Below the pieces are notes generated by a model. That model saw only the letters and a list, made by a program, of their open reading frames with translations, had not been told where the DNA came from and made no database searches. Below are positions 36,070-61,855 of a stretch of 64,000 bases of DNA, one piece after another. A program made the translations under genes and the position numbers. Numbering within the stretch: position 1 is the stretch's first letter; the number at the start of each line of letters is the position of its first letter. This DNA is from Silurus meridionalis. Lineage: Eukaryota > Chordata > Actinopteri > Siluriformes > Siluridae. The DNA is taken from assembly GCF_014805685.1 (NCBI RefSeq), contig NC_060902.1, forward strand, positions 1,648,145-1,712,144, in the 5' to 3' direction.

Positions 36070-37398
36070 AAGCAGCTACCAAGAAACTGCAGAAAGTGTG
36101 AACTGACACTGGAGACTCCTTCCACTGAATAAACTTTAGCACATCAGCGGTTACACACGTCCCTGAGAACAGGATGTTGCTTCAGAAACTATATTGTACT
36201 GCTATTGCTACTGGTCCAGACGAGAATTCTCCTGAATCCACGACTAATCATTATCTCCAAAGAAGGTGCTACTCTGCCCCAGCTCAGGCAGATACACTTA
36301 TGTAATCTAAAGTCTGAAAGGTCAGCGTTTAAATAGAGAGGATGTTTCTCCGTTTCTGTCATGTGTTATTGTCCTGAAGAGACCACTTGCTATTGTATAT
36401 CTAAGTAACACTGTAGTTTTCATACACAAAACCATATCATTACCCAGTTCGTTACCAAGGCGATGCAGTGGTGAATAATCTGCACTGTAAGGTGACCTCT
36501 CTTCAGTGTGGACGTGTTCCTCATCGCCAGCGTTCTCCACTAGCTTTACTGTTCACTCGTGTGAAGGAGAGCGTTTCTGTTCATCAGAACATCACTTTCC
36601 AAAAAAAAACACAACCTCACCTGAGAAACGCCATGCGAGGGTTTGTTTTATACGCTTTCACAATGTTGTACGTGTGTTTTTATTTAGACGTGGCCTCCCG
36701 CCGTGATTCATTTATTTGTATAAAGCCTTTTTTTTACATTCATTTATTCATTAATTTGTTTATTTATTTGTTTGTATGAATTATGAACGATTTATTGCCA
36801 TTTTAACTGTCATTTATTACTATTTCTGTTTAATTTGATGAATTTTTTTTAACAAATTTGTTTATTTGGATATGTAACTTTCTTTTTACATGTAATGCAT
36901 TTATTTTTATTTATTTATTTATTTATTTTTTATTTAATACATAGGAATCGATCATCAGTTTGGACGTCTTTTTTCATTCAGTATATTATTTTATTTATAT
37001 TTTAATTAAAATAATTTCCTATTTGATTAATTTATTTGGAAAAATACTTTTTACATGGAGTTCATTCATTTATATTTATTATTTTATATATTTATATATA
37101 TATACATATAAAACTAACATAAAATCCAATTATTTGGATGTATTTTTCAAATATGTTTGTTTGTTTATTATATATGATTAATTTATTAAAATTGTCATTC
37201 TTTTACATGCAGTTCATTCATTCCCTTATTTATTCGTTTGTTTGATTATTTATTTATCATGTAACATGAAAATTCAGAAAGAATATATACAGTATATAAA
37301 TGCATGTGTGTGGTGTGGAATAAATTCAAGGTCTAGTTCTGGGTTCATTTACACATGTGATGGAGGTAAACATGATTGTGTAGTCCTGCTTATCCACT

Positions 37399-37467
<69 letters not shown>

Positions 37468-37772
37468 CCTATTTCTTCATGTCCGGCTAATCTTCCATAT
37501 CATAATAGCATCCTAACATTATCAGCCACTGTGCAGGAAGCAATCAACCCAAAGTGTCTCTTTGTCAGCTGTCTCCACTGCAACCTTCATCCTTTCTACT
37601 CCAAATCACTCTGAACCACCTGGATGTGGACATTTCCTTCATGTCTGCATCGTTTTCAGGATTTTAGCATTCCCATGGAGCCAAGTTTGACTTCTCTGAC
37701 ATGCCTCGATCCTGAAACAGTTTACGTTCTGGAATTAGTCATCTCACGTGGAGTCAACATCAGGACACTGCT

Positions 37773-37807
<35 letters not shown>

Positions 37808-38330
37808 AGAACTAACGAGGGACACCATTGATCACACCTCTGACCCGGCTGAGACCGGTATAAATCTTGTTGCCATCAGCCAAGTAATTAAATCATTAGC
37901 CCTATTTGGATTGGATTAGTTTCACACAGGGGCAGGGGGTGGGCTGGGTGTTGGGTAATCATATTATTACCCAGAGTATCTCTGGGGGCTTTAGTCCTGT
38001 TTGAATTAATCATGTCACACACATTTTATAGACCCGAGTGGATGGATTATACCATAATTGACCTTGAATGTATACAATTGTGTGTATACAACAGTTTGGG
38101 GAAGAAAAACATGTGACTGGAAAAGTCTGGTGTTTCTCTGACTATTAAAAAACTCCTTCATCTGTTTATTAATAAAAACCTGCTCCATTTTTATTGCTGC
38201 TGTTATAAAAAATGAATCAACACCTTCTGATTAATCAGGGTCCAGATTTCAACAAGGGTGTGGTAGGATTCTACCTTCAATATAGAAACAACACCTTGAC
38301 CCAGGAGAAGCCCAATGCAATCAATCGGTC
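36070..38330. other. Intergenic stretch, AT-rich simple sequence and (TG)n
   Basis: 36715-37270 is dominated by ATTTATTT-type simple sequence. (TG)n arrays lie at 37401-37466 and 37774-37804. I recognise no gene; the open frames are short and without domains. Confidence 0.5.
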
Positions 38331-38340
38331 CCTTTTTTGG

Positions 38341-38478
38341 ATGGTTGCCAGATTAGTAATAAACCTCGGTTTTGGATTGTTTACTCTCTGAGAGTGTTGT
38401 TTAGTCCTGGTAGATATTGTAGTGTCAGGTATAAAAACTATAAAACGATCAATTGGTTAAAAAAGATCTGGCAACCAT
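38341..38478. mobile_element. Small MITE with 13-base inverted ends
   Basis: atggttgccagat at 38341-38353 and atctggcaaccat at 38466-38478 are perfect inverted partners bounding about 138 bases with no coding sequence. The atgcaa motif near both sides may be target-related. Superfamily not determined. Confidence 0.55.
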
Positions 38479-38705
38479 GCAGCATTGCAAGCTGTTAAGT
38501 AGCGCCACCTGCTGGCTGAACGTCCTCCTATACATCACATGTTATAAATATTCTACTCCCCTGGTGTTCTAGATTTTCTAAAATCTGTTTACAGAATATA
38601 AAACTATATAGAAGGAATTTATAGTAATAAAGGACACATATATATTCTATTATAATTTTCGTGCTCTGAGGCACGTTTCATTTTTATTATTATGTTTTTA
38701 CATTT

Positions 38706-39093
38706 ATATGGACAAAAGTATTGGGACACCTGAATTTCCCAGCCATGTGTGGTTCTTCCCTAAAACTGTTACCACACAGTTGAAGGCACACACTTGTACA
38801 GGACGTCTTTGGTTCCTGAAGCATGAAATTTTCCCTTCAGCTAAACTAGGAGACCCAAAAAATCTTCCAGTATGACACAATGTGCACAAAGCCAGCTCCA
38901 TGAAGATCTGCTTTACTAACACCCTTGTAGCTGAATGAAATCTTACACAAATCTCCACTAAATCTAGAGGAACATCAACCCAGAAGAGTGGAGATTATTA
39001 TAACAGCAAATGGGGAATAATTGTGGAATGGGATGTTCAAAAATCAGCACATATCAATCTTATGGTCAGGTGTCCACATACTTGTGTTATATA
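38706..39093 (+). mobile_element. Tc1-derived miniature element
   Basis: The left end atggacaaaagtattgggacacctga and the right end tcaggtgtccacatacttgtgttat are inverted partners. Interior blocks are in family order. Confidence 0.8.
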
Positions 39094-39324
39094 TTTTATA
39101 ATTAAGTGCATATTTGATAATTTCATTGTAATCGCTTGTCTTGTTTACACATGAAGACTGTTTTTATTAAAAAAATACTAAAAAGAATTGGTTTTGTTTA
39201 TGTTCACGCCAATGTCACATTTAAATATTTATGTAGTTGCGTGTGTTTTTATTTATTCATAGATTGTGTTTGTCATCCTTCCTTTTTTATCTGTACCTAC
39301 TTTTGCTATATAGATGTCTGTTGC

Positions 39325-39718
<394 letters not shown>

Positions 39719-40284
39719 AGCCCGTGTTTATCTCTAAACTCTCCCTCGTTGTGTTTTTCCGGTCCGAATGCGATGTCTGAGTGAGAAATGTCCAGGCTGC
39801 AGGTGGTAAATTGTCTGAAGCACAACATGTTGTGGACAATAAGCTGATTATGAGGATGGAGGATGAGGCTCAGGGAGACTCTGAGTGATATAACAGCAGC
39901 AGTGCAGTGTTTAAGCTTAATCACAACATGCTTGTTTATTTAGCGTCCTCTGTGTGGCCTAGAGAATGAGCAGCGGCCATGCAGGTGCACGGAGAGCCGT
40001 GTATATGATTACGATTAAACAGTAAATGCATGCTGATGTGATTATTGTCCAGAATGATGAAGCTGGATCTGAGATCTGAGGTCATTTCAGTACTTTCAGT
40101 AGTCTATAATCAGTAACCAATTAAAGCTTAACCTATTAGCCCTGTTTTTGGGAGGAAACTAGAGCACAGAGGAAACCCAACATGAACAAAGTCAGAATAT
40201 CGAAAACTCCACTCAGTAATTTAACCTTAAACCCGGGACTGTAGAACCATGGAGCAGCAGCTCTTCCCTGTGCCATGACTCTCT

Positions 40285-40990
40285 GCTCTTCCTTTCAGCC
40301 ACCACTCGCAATCTTGAGGTAACTATGGACAATCAACTGTCCTTCTCCTCACATGTCGCTAATGTTGCTCGTTCTTGACGATTTCTTCTTTACAACATCC
40401 GAAGAATTCGACCATTTCTGCCACACAGGCTGCCCAGGTGCTTGTTCAGTCTCTTGTGATTTCAAGACTGGACTACTGCAGCTCTCTGCTGGCAGGTCTT
40501 CCTCTGAACGCTATTCGTCCACTGCAAACAATCCACTGCAAACAAACAGCAGCTGCATGTCTTGTGTTCAACCTGCCCAAGTTCTCCCACACCACCCCAC
40601 TGCTGCTTCCTCCACTGGCTTCCAGTAGCTGCACGTATCAGATTCAAAACACTGATGTTCACCTACAAGGTCAAAATGGACCAGCGCCATCTTACCTCAG
40701 AGACCTCATTACACCTCGCACTGAACCACGCTGTCTGAGATCCTCCAGCACTGCTCGACTGGTACCACCTTCTCTCAGGGGAAGAGGCAAGTATACTTCA
40801 AGGATCTTCTCTGTTCTGGCACCGAGGTGGTGGAATGAACTTCCCTAGATGTCTGAGTGGAGTCACTGGCTATCTTTAAGCGGCTGGTGAAGACCCTCCT
40901 CTTCCTAAAACACTTAAACTAGCACTTTTCCAGGTCTGCTTTGTCTTTGTCTTTTAAAAATGTTGATCCTGTCAACAGAGTTGTAGGCTG
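40285..40990 (+). mobile_element. L2-type LINE, 3' end of reverse transcriptase
   Basis: The frame 40375-40848 reads AAQVLVQSLVISRLDYCSS, LLAGLPLNAIRPLQ, then TPRTEPRCLRSSSTARL and [13 protein letters not shown], the C-terminal region of L2-like LINEs, with one or two frame changes. It provides the uninterrupted version of the sequence split by the pogo element at 18399. Confidence 0.8.
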
Positions 40991-41042
40991 ATTTATCAGG
41001 GCTCCTTTAGATTAAAGGTGTGAAGATCGGATCGTTTTAAGT

Positions 41043-41880
41043 TCAAGTCAACTCAAGTTTATTTCTCAACAGACATTGTCTCAAAGCAGCTTTACAGAAT
41101 TTAACAGTGAAGGTGAATGATGTGTATGATGTTATGAGGAAGAAACCTTGAGATGAACCAGACTCAAAAGCAGAACCTCATCCTCATTTGGGTGACATCA
41201 AGAGTGTGATTATAGTCTTTAAACACTACAGAACACTGGAGAGTGAGAACTAACATGAGCACTGGAGTGTGTGATTATGAGTAATGATCTTTCTACAGTC
41301 TTTACAGTCATTTGAGATTATTGAACTAGGAGCTACTGAGCAACTCATAAAATAGCTCAACATTTGAGATCATCACAGATCCAACACCATCTTCTCCATG
41401 CCAGAGCCGTTAAATAATCAAGGAGGTCCAATATCAAAACTCCACACATGAAGTGGAATCCAGCTGGCACTGGTACGTCTCTAGATGGTTCGGGATGTTT
41501 GTGGGCATCTACTTCTTTAAAGGTCCATAATCTTCATGATGTGGGACGTGACTGGGGCTGGAGCAACCTCAGGAAGCCTCGGGATGGCAAGAGAAAGAGA
41601 AGCAGTGGAGAGGAATTAGTGTAGCTGCTGTTCATGATATTAACAGCACAAGTTGATAATGTGCATGTGATCAGATGTTCTGGAGCACAAGGTTATGATG
41701 TGATGTGTGTTATGTGTAGAACTCGCACTTAAACTGGGAGAGTGTGTCTGAGCCCCAAACACTGTCAGGAAGACTGTTCCAAAGTTTAGGAGCTAAATGT
41801 GAGAATGTTCTACCACCTTTAGTGGACTTCACTATTCTAGGAACTACTAGAAGTCCAGAGTTTGTGATATTTTCTTGACC
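41043..41880 (-). repeat. Long interspersed repeat, reverse of 34940-35262
   Basis: It starts gttcaagtcaactcaagtttatttctc and then gacattgtctcaaagcagctttacag, the reverse complement of the end at 35262. It continues to a motif-rich section (gttccaaagtttaggagctaaatgtgagaatg) near 41770-41820. No ORF is seen, so it is a noncoding or deeply decayed element. Confidence 0.65.
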
Positions 41881-41888
41881 TTGTTCAA

Positions 41889-42512
41889 TTTTAGTGACTC
41901 GGTTCTTTGAATCTCGTTCATTAAAATGAACAAATCTCTATTTTTCTTTTAGGTCATTTTAGTGCATTTCATTCCTTCGATCAGAAAAAAAAGAAAATGT
42001 AAAATTTGCAATAATCAGATCCCCAAAACACGTCTACGTACAACAACTGCAACTGTAGTTCCAATAATGAAAATATGACAATGCAGCTAAGAACAAATGA
42101 TGATAAACAGAATGAGGAGCTTCACCTCTCATATCTTCTGGTCCGTATGGTTTGTTCTTTGGTCATAATTATTGTAAGAATTGTGTCGAGATTCAGACCA
42201 AAAAAATCTGTTGCATTGTGTAGCGTTTATGGAAGTCACATGCTGAAAAACGAACTCTACGGACCAGAAGATATGAGAGGTGAAGCTTCTCATTCTGTTT
42301 ATCATCATTTGTTCTTAGCTGCATTGTCATATTTTCATTATTAGAACTACAGTTAAAGTTGGTGTATTTAGACGTGTTTGAGGATCTGATTATTGACAAT
42401 TTAACATTTTCTTTTTTTTCTGATCAAAGGAACGAAATGAACTAAATGACTCAAAAAAAAAAAAAAGATTCATTCATTCTGATTAAGATTCAAAGAACCG
42501 AATCACTAAAAT
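41889..42512. repeat. Large palindromic (fold-back) element
   Basis: The left arm 41889-42147 and right arm 42258-42512 are reverse complements over about 255 bases, with modest divergence and small indels. A 110-base spacer separates them. The outermost part is ttttagtgactcggttctttgaatct against agattcaaagaaccgaatcactaaaa. Open frames in the two arms mirror each other (MTMQLRTNDDKQNE), which is a result of the palindrome. Confidence 0.9.
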
Positions 42513-42851
42513 GATCCGATCTTCCCACCACTGCTATAAACTGCTACTGCGCATGACTGGTCTTATCATTTAAACTATGGCTTCTTTAAGACCTAAAGAA
42601 CAGGAAGTCCGGTTATAAGCAAACAGAGAAAAAAGAAAAATGGATGCAATTGTTTTATTTTTTGGAAGCCGAACCCAATCAAACCAAAAATTCCTATTCA
42701 TTCCTGACAAACCACAAAACGCGACATTTTTGCGACACTTGCTTTTCGGCTTTAAATTTAAACCGTTAGGAAGGGGGGGGTCGCAGTTGCCATGGTAACC
42801 CCTGCAGGCGTCTTTAAAATCCGCTAGTTAGCTAGCTAGTAATCGAAAAAG

Positions 42852-56400
<13,549 letters not shown>

Positions 56401-58090
56401 GCATTTTACCGACTGTGCCACTGAATGCTGATTTCAGGCGAAATTCTGATCACACAGATCATACAGATGCAGGTGATGGTTTTCAAAGGAACTCCAGATG
56501 ATCCTAATCATGCTGGTCTGAGCATGTTACAGATGCTGGAGTTCAGAACAGGCTCAATATTTCATAAAAAGTTTTTTGAGGCCTAAAATATGAAGCAGTG
56601 CTTGAAGTAAAGGGCTTTTTTCCGGTTTTGTTGTTTTTGTTTTTTTCACGGTTAAATACCGTGCTATATTTGTGCAACACTTTATGTCGCTTGCTCACGT
56701 ATTAGCGGGTATAAACATCTTTGTAGCAGAACTTACTTCAGTGGAGACGTTTACTTTTTTTATACATTAAATAATACATTTTATACGCATTTCTTGTCAG
56801 ACAGGAGCGCCGTTCGCACGAGCCCACCTCCGTGTAATCTATTTCTGTGAAAGTCATGACGACTCTTAGAGTTGTTGTTGTATAGAGTTAACACCAGTCC
56901 AGAATTGAATTTTTTTTGTCACCACATCAGCCACACTTCATCGTCCCTTTTTTGTTCTTACTTTGCAAGCTGACGTCCGTCTTTTTTTTTTTTTTTTTTT
57001 TTTCTCCAGGAAAAGATATCATCAAAACCCTGTGATCTGTTAAATAAAAAAAAAAATCACACGGCCCTTTATCTCGTTTCCGCTGTAGTTTCATCTCAAA
57101 AAAAGCTAAACGCACCTGATAAGAAAAAAAGGTCAGAGCAGAAGGTGTGGCAGATACAGATACTGTAGATGAACTCGTATTGTAAAGGCGAATGGTGAGA
57201 AAGTAACGAAAGCCCCTTTTTTGTGGGTTTATTGTGTGATTGCTGGTGGTGGTGGGGTTGTGGGTGGGTGTAACGAGATGGGGCGTCCCCTCAGACAGTA
57301 CGGTTTTTATTTTGTGATGAAGTAATAAAATAAACAATAGAAAAAAACGTAGTGCCAGTTGGTCATTTACAAGCCACATTCTGGTATGACTGGATGAGTT
57401 ACATCAGTGTGTGAATGAAACACTTTAATTGTGAATTTATATATTTATATATATATATATATGGGGTTTTTTTTACTTACATTGTAGCTGATACTGTCAG
57501 CTGCTCATCACTGTGAGTTCCTGACCACAGCGAAGGTGTCAGCTGGAGTTTTTAGGCCAAGATGTCAATTAAAAATAGCGACCACAATGATCTCGCTTAA
57601 TGAGTTTCTCTTTTTTTTTTCATTGATTCTTGGAGTGAAGTTTTGCCTTCTGATATTTTAAGTTATTTTTAAAACTAAGGCCAACAAGGTCTTCCCCAAA
57701 CCCCCCCCAAACCTAAACAACCATAACAGAGATGCAAAGTCTGCATTCAACCGTAACTACAAGTGTGGGCTAGTGGGGAAAAAACCCAAAACAACAAAAA
57801 AAACCGAGCAAAATTGTGCAGAATAATGCATTATGCATTCTCCAGGGTCTGAAATGGAAATAAATCCTACCTTTCCTTTATTTTTAAACATGGTCATGTA
57901 AATGAAGGCTGAATAGGTGCTGCTAAGCACAACCAGGAGATCCTTGGTCTAAAAAATATCACCAGAAGATCTGGTGTCTATTTTTTATAGATATATTTAA
58001 ATCTGCCCAGTAGCTACTACAGTGATCAGTACCACACGCATATTCTTTTCCAGCAGAAACTGATGCGGATGTCCTTTGAATTTCTTCTGG
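56401..58090. other. miip 3' UTR and downstream intergenic DNA
   Basis: A candidate poly(A) signal AATAAA lies at 57043-57048, 643 bases after the miip stop. Another, overlapping pair lies near 57325. A T run is at 56982-57003. No other gene or element is recognised. Confidence 0.45.
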
Positions 58091-58094
58091 GTGG

Positions 58095-58225
58095 GAGGTG
58101 GTATCTCCAGTGGCGAATTTCTGATCAAAAGTTGACGGGTTCAAATCCCAACAGCATTAACAAGGCCCTTAAAACTCAACCCGCCTGAGATAAGTGGACG
58201 AGGACATCTGCCGTGAATGTAACTG
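58095..58225 (+). mobile_element. tRNA-derived SINE
   Basis: The head ggtggtatctccagtggcgaatttctgatc and an exact B-box core in gacgggttcaaatcccaac are followed by aacaaggcccttaa and a tail ending in gaggacatctgccgtgaatgtaa. Confidence 0.7.
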
Positions 58226-58239
58226 TATTTTCAGCTGTA

Positions 58240-58610
58240 TGAGGTGATATTAAAAAGTTTGGAGACTAAGTTTGGAGGTGCTGTTCTGACCACGTGCGTT
58301 ACCACGTCTGCGATTTCATCACAAGGTAAACACGTGAAACTGCTGCAGATCTGCCACAGAGACGTTTGACAAACGGCGATGCAGCATCGAGTAGTTCGAG
58401 GTGGTTTTTTTTTTGGAGTGCACAAGACGGCGAGAGATCAGAAAAACTGTTCGACGAGCTCTTCAACAAAAAGACGACTTCCAGAACACGTGCCAGAAGA
58501 ACGCTGAAGAGCGCTGTATTGCTGTGCTGTGCAAGAGGACTATTTTGAAGCTCATGGCGTGTAAACTGAAACAGTACGTTCTTGTTAACAGAGTCAACAG
58601 TTAGTCAAGG
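58240..58610 (+). mobile_element. Mariner-like element remnant
   Basis: The left end gaggtgatattaaaaagtttggagact matches, inverted, the right end at 36050. The interior has gccacagagacgtttgac and the gaggactattttgaagctcatggcgtgtaaac block, then cttgttaacagagtc. The transposase is truncated and frameshifted. Confidence 0.7.
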
Positions 58611-58796
58611 TTAGTCAAGGTCAAGGTCTGCTGAAAGTCTCAGTCAGATTGTGTATTGATGGTTTTGATTTGGGGTGGATTTCTATAGAAGGCATATTTT
58701 ATATATATATATATTTTGCTTAAAAGCATGTTCAATGCTGAGGGTAAAAGTGAGTAGGTGACTAATCATTACTGGTTGAGGTATCGCTTGTATTCT

Positions 58797-58797
<1 letters not shown>

Positions 58798-58849
<52 letters not shown>
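58798..58849. repeat. (TG)n microsatellite
   Basis: An uninterrupted TG array of about 52 bases. Confidence 0.95.
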
Positions 58850-58852
<3 letters not shown>

Positions 58853-58875
58853 ACATCTTTAACTGAGAATTGTGT

Positions 58876-58910
58876 GCAAGGAGATAAAACTTTGAGTTTT
58901 ATCTCCTTGC
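58876..58910. other. Perfect 16-base-pair hairpin
   Basis: gcaaggagataaaact, then ttg, then agttttatctccttgc: the arms are exact reverse complements with a three-base loop. No poly-T stop follows and no known RNA family is recognised. Confidence 0.7.
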
Positions 58911-59109
58911 GTTACTAAAAGTGCTGAGGTGGCAAATCTCAAAATGAAAGTGCATGAGAGGGGGTTTATGGGGGTGTATAACGATGTATGAATCAGAAAG
59001 CTTGAGAGTGTACCACATGAGTATATAAGAGAGAGGAAAAGTGTGGATGAAGGTGGACGTTTTTCAGAAGCGTGTAAACATTTCAACATGCTCAGAAACA
59101 TCAGTGAAC

Positions 59110-60036
59110 ATCAGTGAACAGAAATCATCCAAATCTAATCAGAATTCAGAGTGACCAGTTTTTTTCCCTGCAGAACACCATCAGTTCTTCTAACTACATT
59201 TGCATGCTGTTTTTGAAGGGCTTCAGCTGGTAGGTCGTTCCAAACATCTTGGAGAACTAATTGCATATCTTCTGTGTATGTATGCTCCTCAAATCCTTCT
59301 TTCTCAGGGATTTACTCAAAGTTAATATCAAAACTCTCACATCATAACATTTCTCAATGATCTTGACAGAATGTTTGGGGTTTTAAATAACTTCTACAGA
59401 AGAAATTTGGGGCCAATTAGACGCCTCTCTGATGGTACTGCATGATGGATAAGTATATGCCTGTATTTCTCATCACTGAGGACACCATTCATGACCATGA
59501 ACAAATCTCTAAGACCGTTTGCAGAATCGCAGCTGTGCACTTCCAGGAAACCTCCATCATGCCTCGTTCCTTACTGTACCGCTCTCCAGCATTTCTGCTA
59601 CAGCCAAGTATTTCAGACTCATCAACCCAAAGAACCTGCTTGAATTGTTCTCCAGTCTGTGTGTTTCTGAGCATAGTTGAGTCTCTTGGCCTTGTATCCA
59701 TGTCAGAGGTTTGGTTTTTTCTTCACAATTCTTCCATGAAGACCACTCTGGCTAGACCTGGGACATGAAGCAGAGTTTGGTTGTTTCTCACATAGTTTAA
59801 AGTTTCAGTTCATGATTGTGTTTCAGTTTACATATTAAACTAATGATCTATATCACCTGCTCGGTATCACTTGCACTGGTTAATCAGACATCTGACTCTG
59901 ATCCTACAAAATCCCTGAGTTTGTGTGCAAAAGGCGAACGCTTGTGAAATACTGATTCGATTTGAATTTCTCTTTTGTTTTCTCACGTTCCCCCTTCACA
60001 GTATCTTTCACACCTGCACACACACACTACTGTACA
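59110..60036 (-). mobile_element. Tc1-like DNA transposon relic
   Basis: On the minus strand, 59701-59489 reads FKQVLWVDESEILGCSRNAG, matching the TDESKFEIFG block with the first catalytic Asp. The right-hand end carries the terminal noncoding stretch (gtttcagttcatgattgtgtttcag..aaaatccctgagtttgtg) and an end near cacacctgcacacacacactactgtac. The coding region is broken by stops. A fourth Tc1-type family in the window. Confidence 0.7.
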
Positions 60037-60489
60037 AAAGCGTATGGGGGTTTTCGAAGTCCTATGAGTCGTGTATTAGAGAGCGTGAGTGTGTGTATTG
60101 TATATAAAGGTGTGTGCGAAAGTGTGAAATGCAGTTTGAAGTGTCTCACAACATTTATGGAGCAATAAGAACAATCCTGCTTTTTCTTGTCATCAATCAC
60201 ATCTTCTCTATCTCTGCTCCTGATATACCAATGACCAAAGTTCCCCTCCTTTTTTTCTTCTTATTGGATCTGCATGATTCATCCTTACCCCTGGACGGAG
60301 TTCTCTCTTAAATTGGAGACACTTGGTGCAGGAGGGGGATGGTTTCACATCAACAGCCTTAAGATCATGAAGTGATTGAGCAACTCAAGAATTTTGAGAC
60401 CAAATTTGGACTGGAATTAATATAAAAAGTCTCAGGAACACAGCAGATGATGGAACTGTGATGAATAAGCATTCGGTGGGCAAGATGAG

Positions 60490-60700
60490 GATGGGTTCTA
60501 TTTTGGAGTTGGGTTCCTCTCAAGGTTTCTTCTTGAGCCAGTGGTGAGTGAGGTGAAGGACAGAAGAATTATACATTATTCTATACAATTTTTTTTTTAA
60601 TTTACAATTTATTTTTATTTGTATACATCTCTGTAAAGCTGCTTTGAGACAATATGCCTTGTTAAAAGCGCTTTATAAATAAAACTGCATTTTGAATTAA
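60490..60700 (+). repeat. Interspersed repeat tail
   Basis: ggttcctctcaaggtttcttcttgagcc and gtaaagctgctttgagacaatatgccttgttaaaagcgctttataaataaaactgc, the same 3' end family as at 34940 and 47185. Confidence 0.65.
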
Positions 60701-60869
60701 AGTGAAAGTGGATTTATGTGAAATGCGCGTTTGCATCAGGTCATAATGAAATGCCTTCAAAATAAAATTAATAAATAAATGAAGTCCCACATCAACTAGA
60801 TGTTTTATCTTTTCTCCCTGCGTTCTGCTGAATGTGTGTGTGTGTGTGTGTGTGTGTTTCCGAGTTTGC

Positions 60870-60960
60870 GCTTTCGTGCGCGTGCGTCACGTCACAGCGC
60901 TTTATAGGCGCAAACTTCGAACCGATGCGGGTTTTTTTTTTTTTGCTCAGTCGGAGAGGA
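60870..60960 (+). promoter_or_regulatory. Candidate promoter of the gene starting at 61000
   Basis: A short CpG-rich patch contains gcgtcacgtcacagcgc (CRE/ATF-like TCACGTCA, 60887-60894) and ctttataggcgc (TATA-like, 60900-60911). It lies about 90-110 bases before the candidate start codon, in otherwise AT-rich DNA. Pattern only. Confidence 0.4.
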
Positions 60961-60970
60961 TCTCTTTTTC

Positions 60971-61003
60971 ATGAAGCTGCGGAATCACCCCTGCTCATCA
61001 TGA
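60971..61003 (+). promoter_or_regulatory. Upstream ORF overlapping the next start codon
   Basis: ATG AAG CTG CGG AAT .. TCA TCA TGA is a 10-codon frame whose stop TGA overlaps the next start as ATGA (61000-61003). Such termination-reinitiation overlaps can tune translation. Confidence 0.45.
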
Positions 61004-61144
61004 AGACATGGCCATGGCTGCTGCTTTCTGTCTTGATCCATATGGTAAAATCTGAATCCTACTGGGTTTTTTTTTTGTTTGTTTTGTTTTGTTTTGTTTT
61101 GTTTTTGATTTGTTTAGGTTTTTTTCTCAGAACAAAAAGTTGAG

Positions 61145-61189
<45 letters not shown>

Positions 61190-61274
61190 ATAGGAGAAGT
61201 GATGTGATGCTCTAAATAATATCTGGGAGACTAATGAATGATTTGAGAACTAACTATCTATCTATCTGTCTGTC

Positions 61275-61373
<99 letters not shown>

Positions 61374-61796
61374 ATGCATTTTAATCCTGTTACTCTGATG
61401 ACAGCAAAGATAAGGAGCATCTTTTTTTTTTTCCTGCTGAATGACTTGTATAAAGCTGATGTTTGGACCAGATGTGCTCAGATTTAAGTCGAATTGGTGT
61501 TCAGGCTGATCCAAGCTTCTCAGACTCTCTGAAAAACCTGAACTGATTTTTTGAGGTCCACGTCATCCATTATTTCTGTCAGAGTTCAGAGTATGTAGGT
61601 TACTCTAAAGCATCAAAGAATTTCCAGGCATTTCAGAGATGTGCATATGTGACTGTGCAAATTCACACTTACTGGTAGGATTGACATTCATTTCACTCTG
61701 CTCTTTCATCTGACCACATATAGCATGAGTGTGTGATCTACTTTCAGATAGTCTAGAACTGATCAGCATCATTGATAGAAGGTGGACCTTTTTGGT

Positions 61797-61855
<59 letters not shown>

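Noticed and set aside
37624..37815. 63-codon frame resembling a structured protein fragment
   Set aside because: It runs into a (TG)n array, has no supporting exon and no recognisable family.
42075..42399. Paired frames starting MTMQLRTNDDKQNE on both strands
   Set aside because: The similarity is produced by the palindrome; neither frame has a known domain or splice context.
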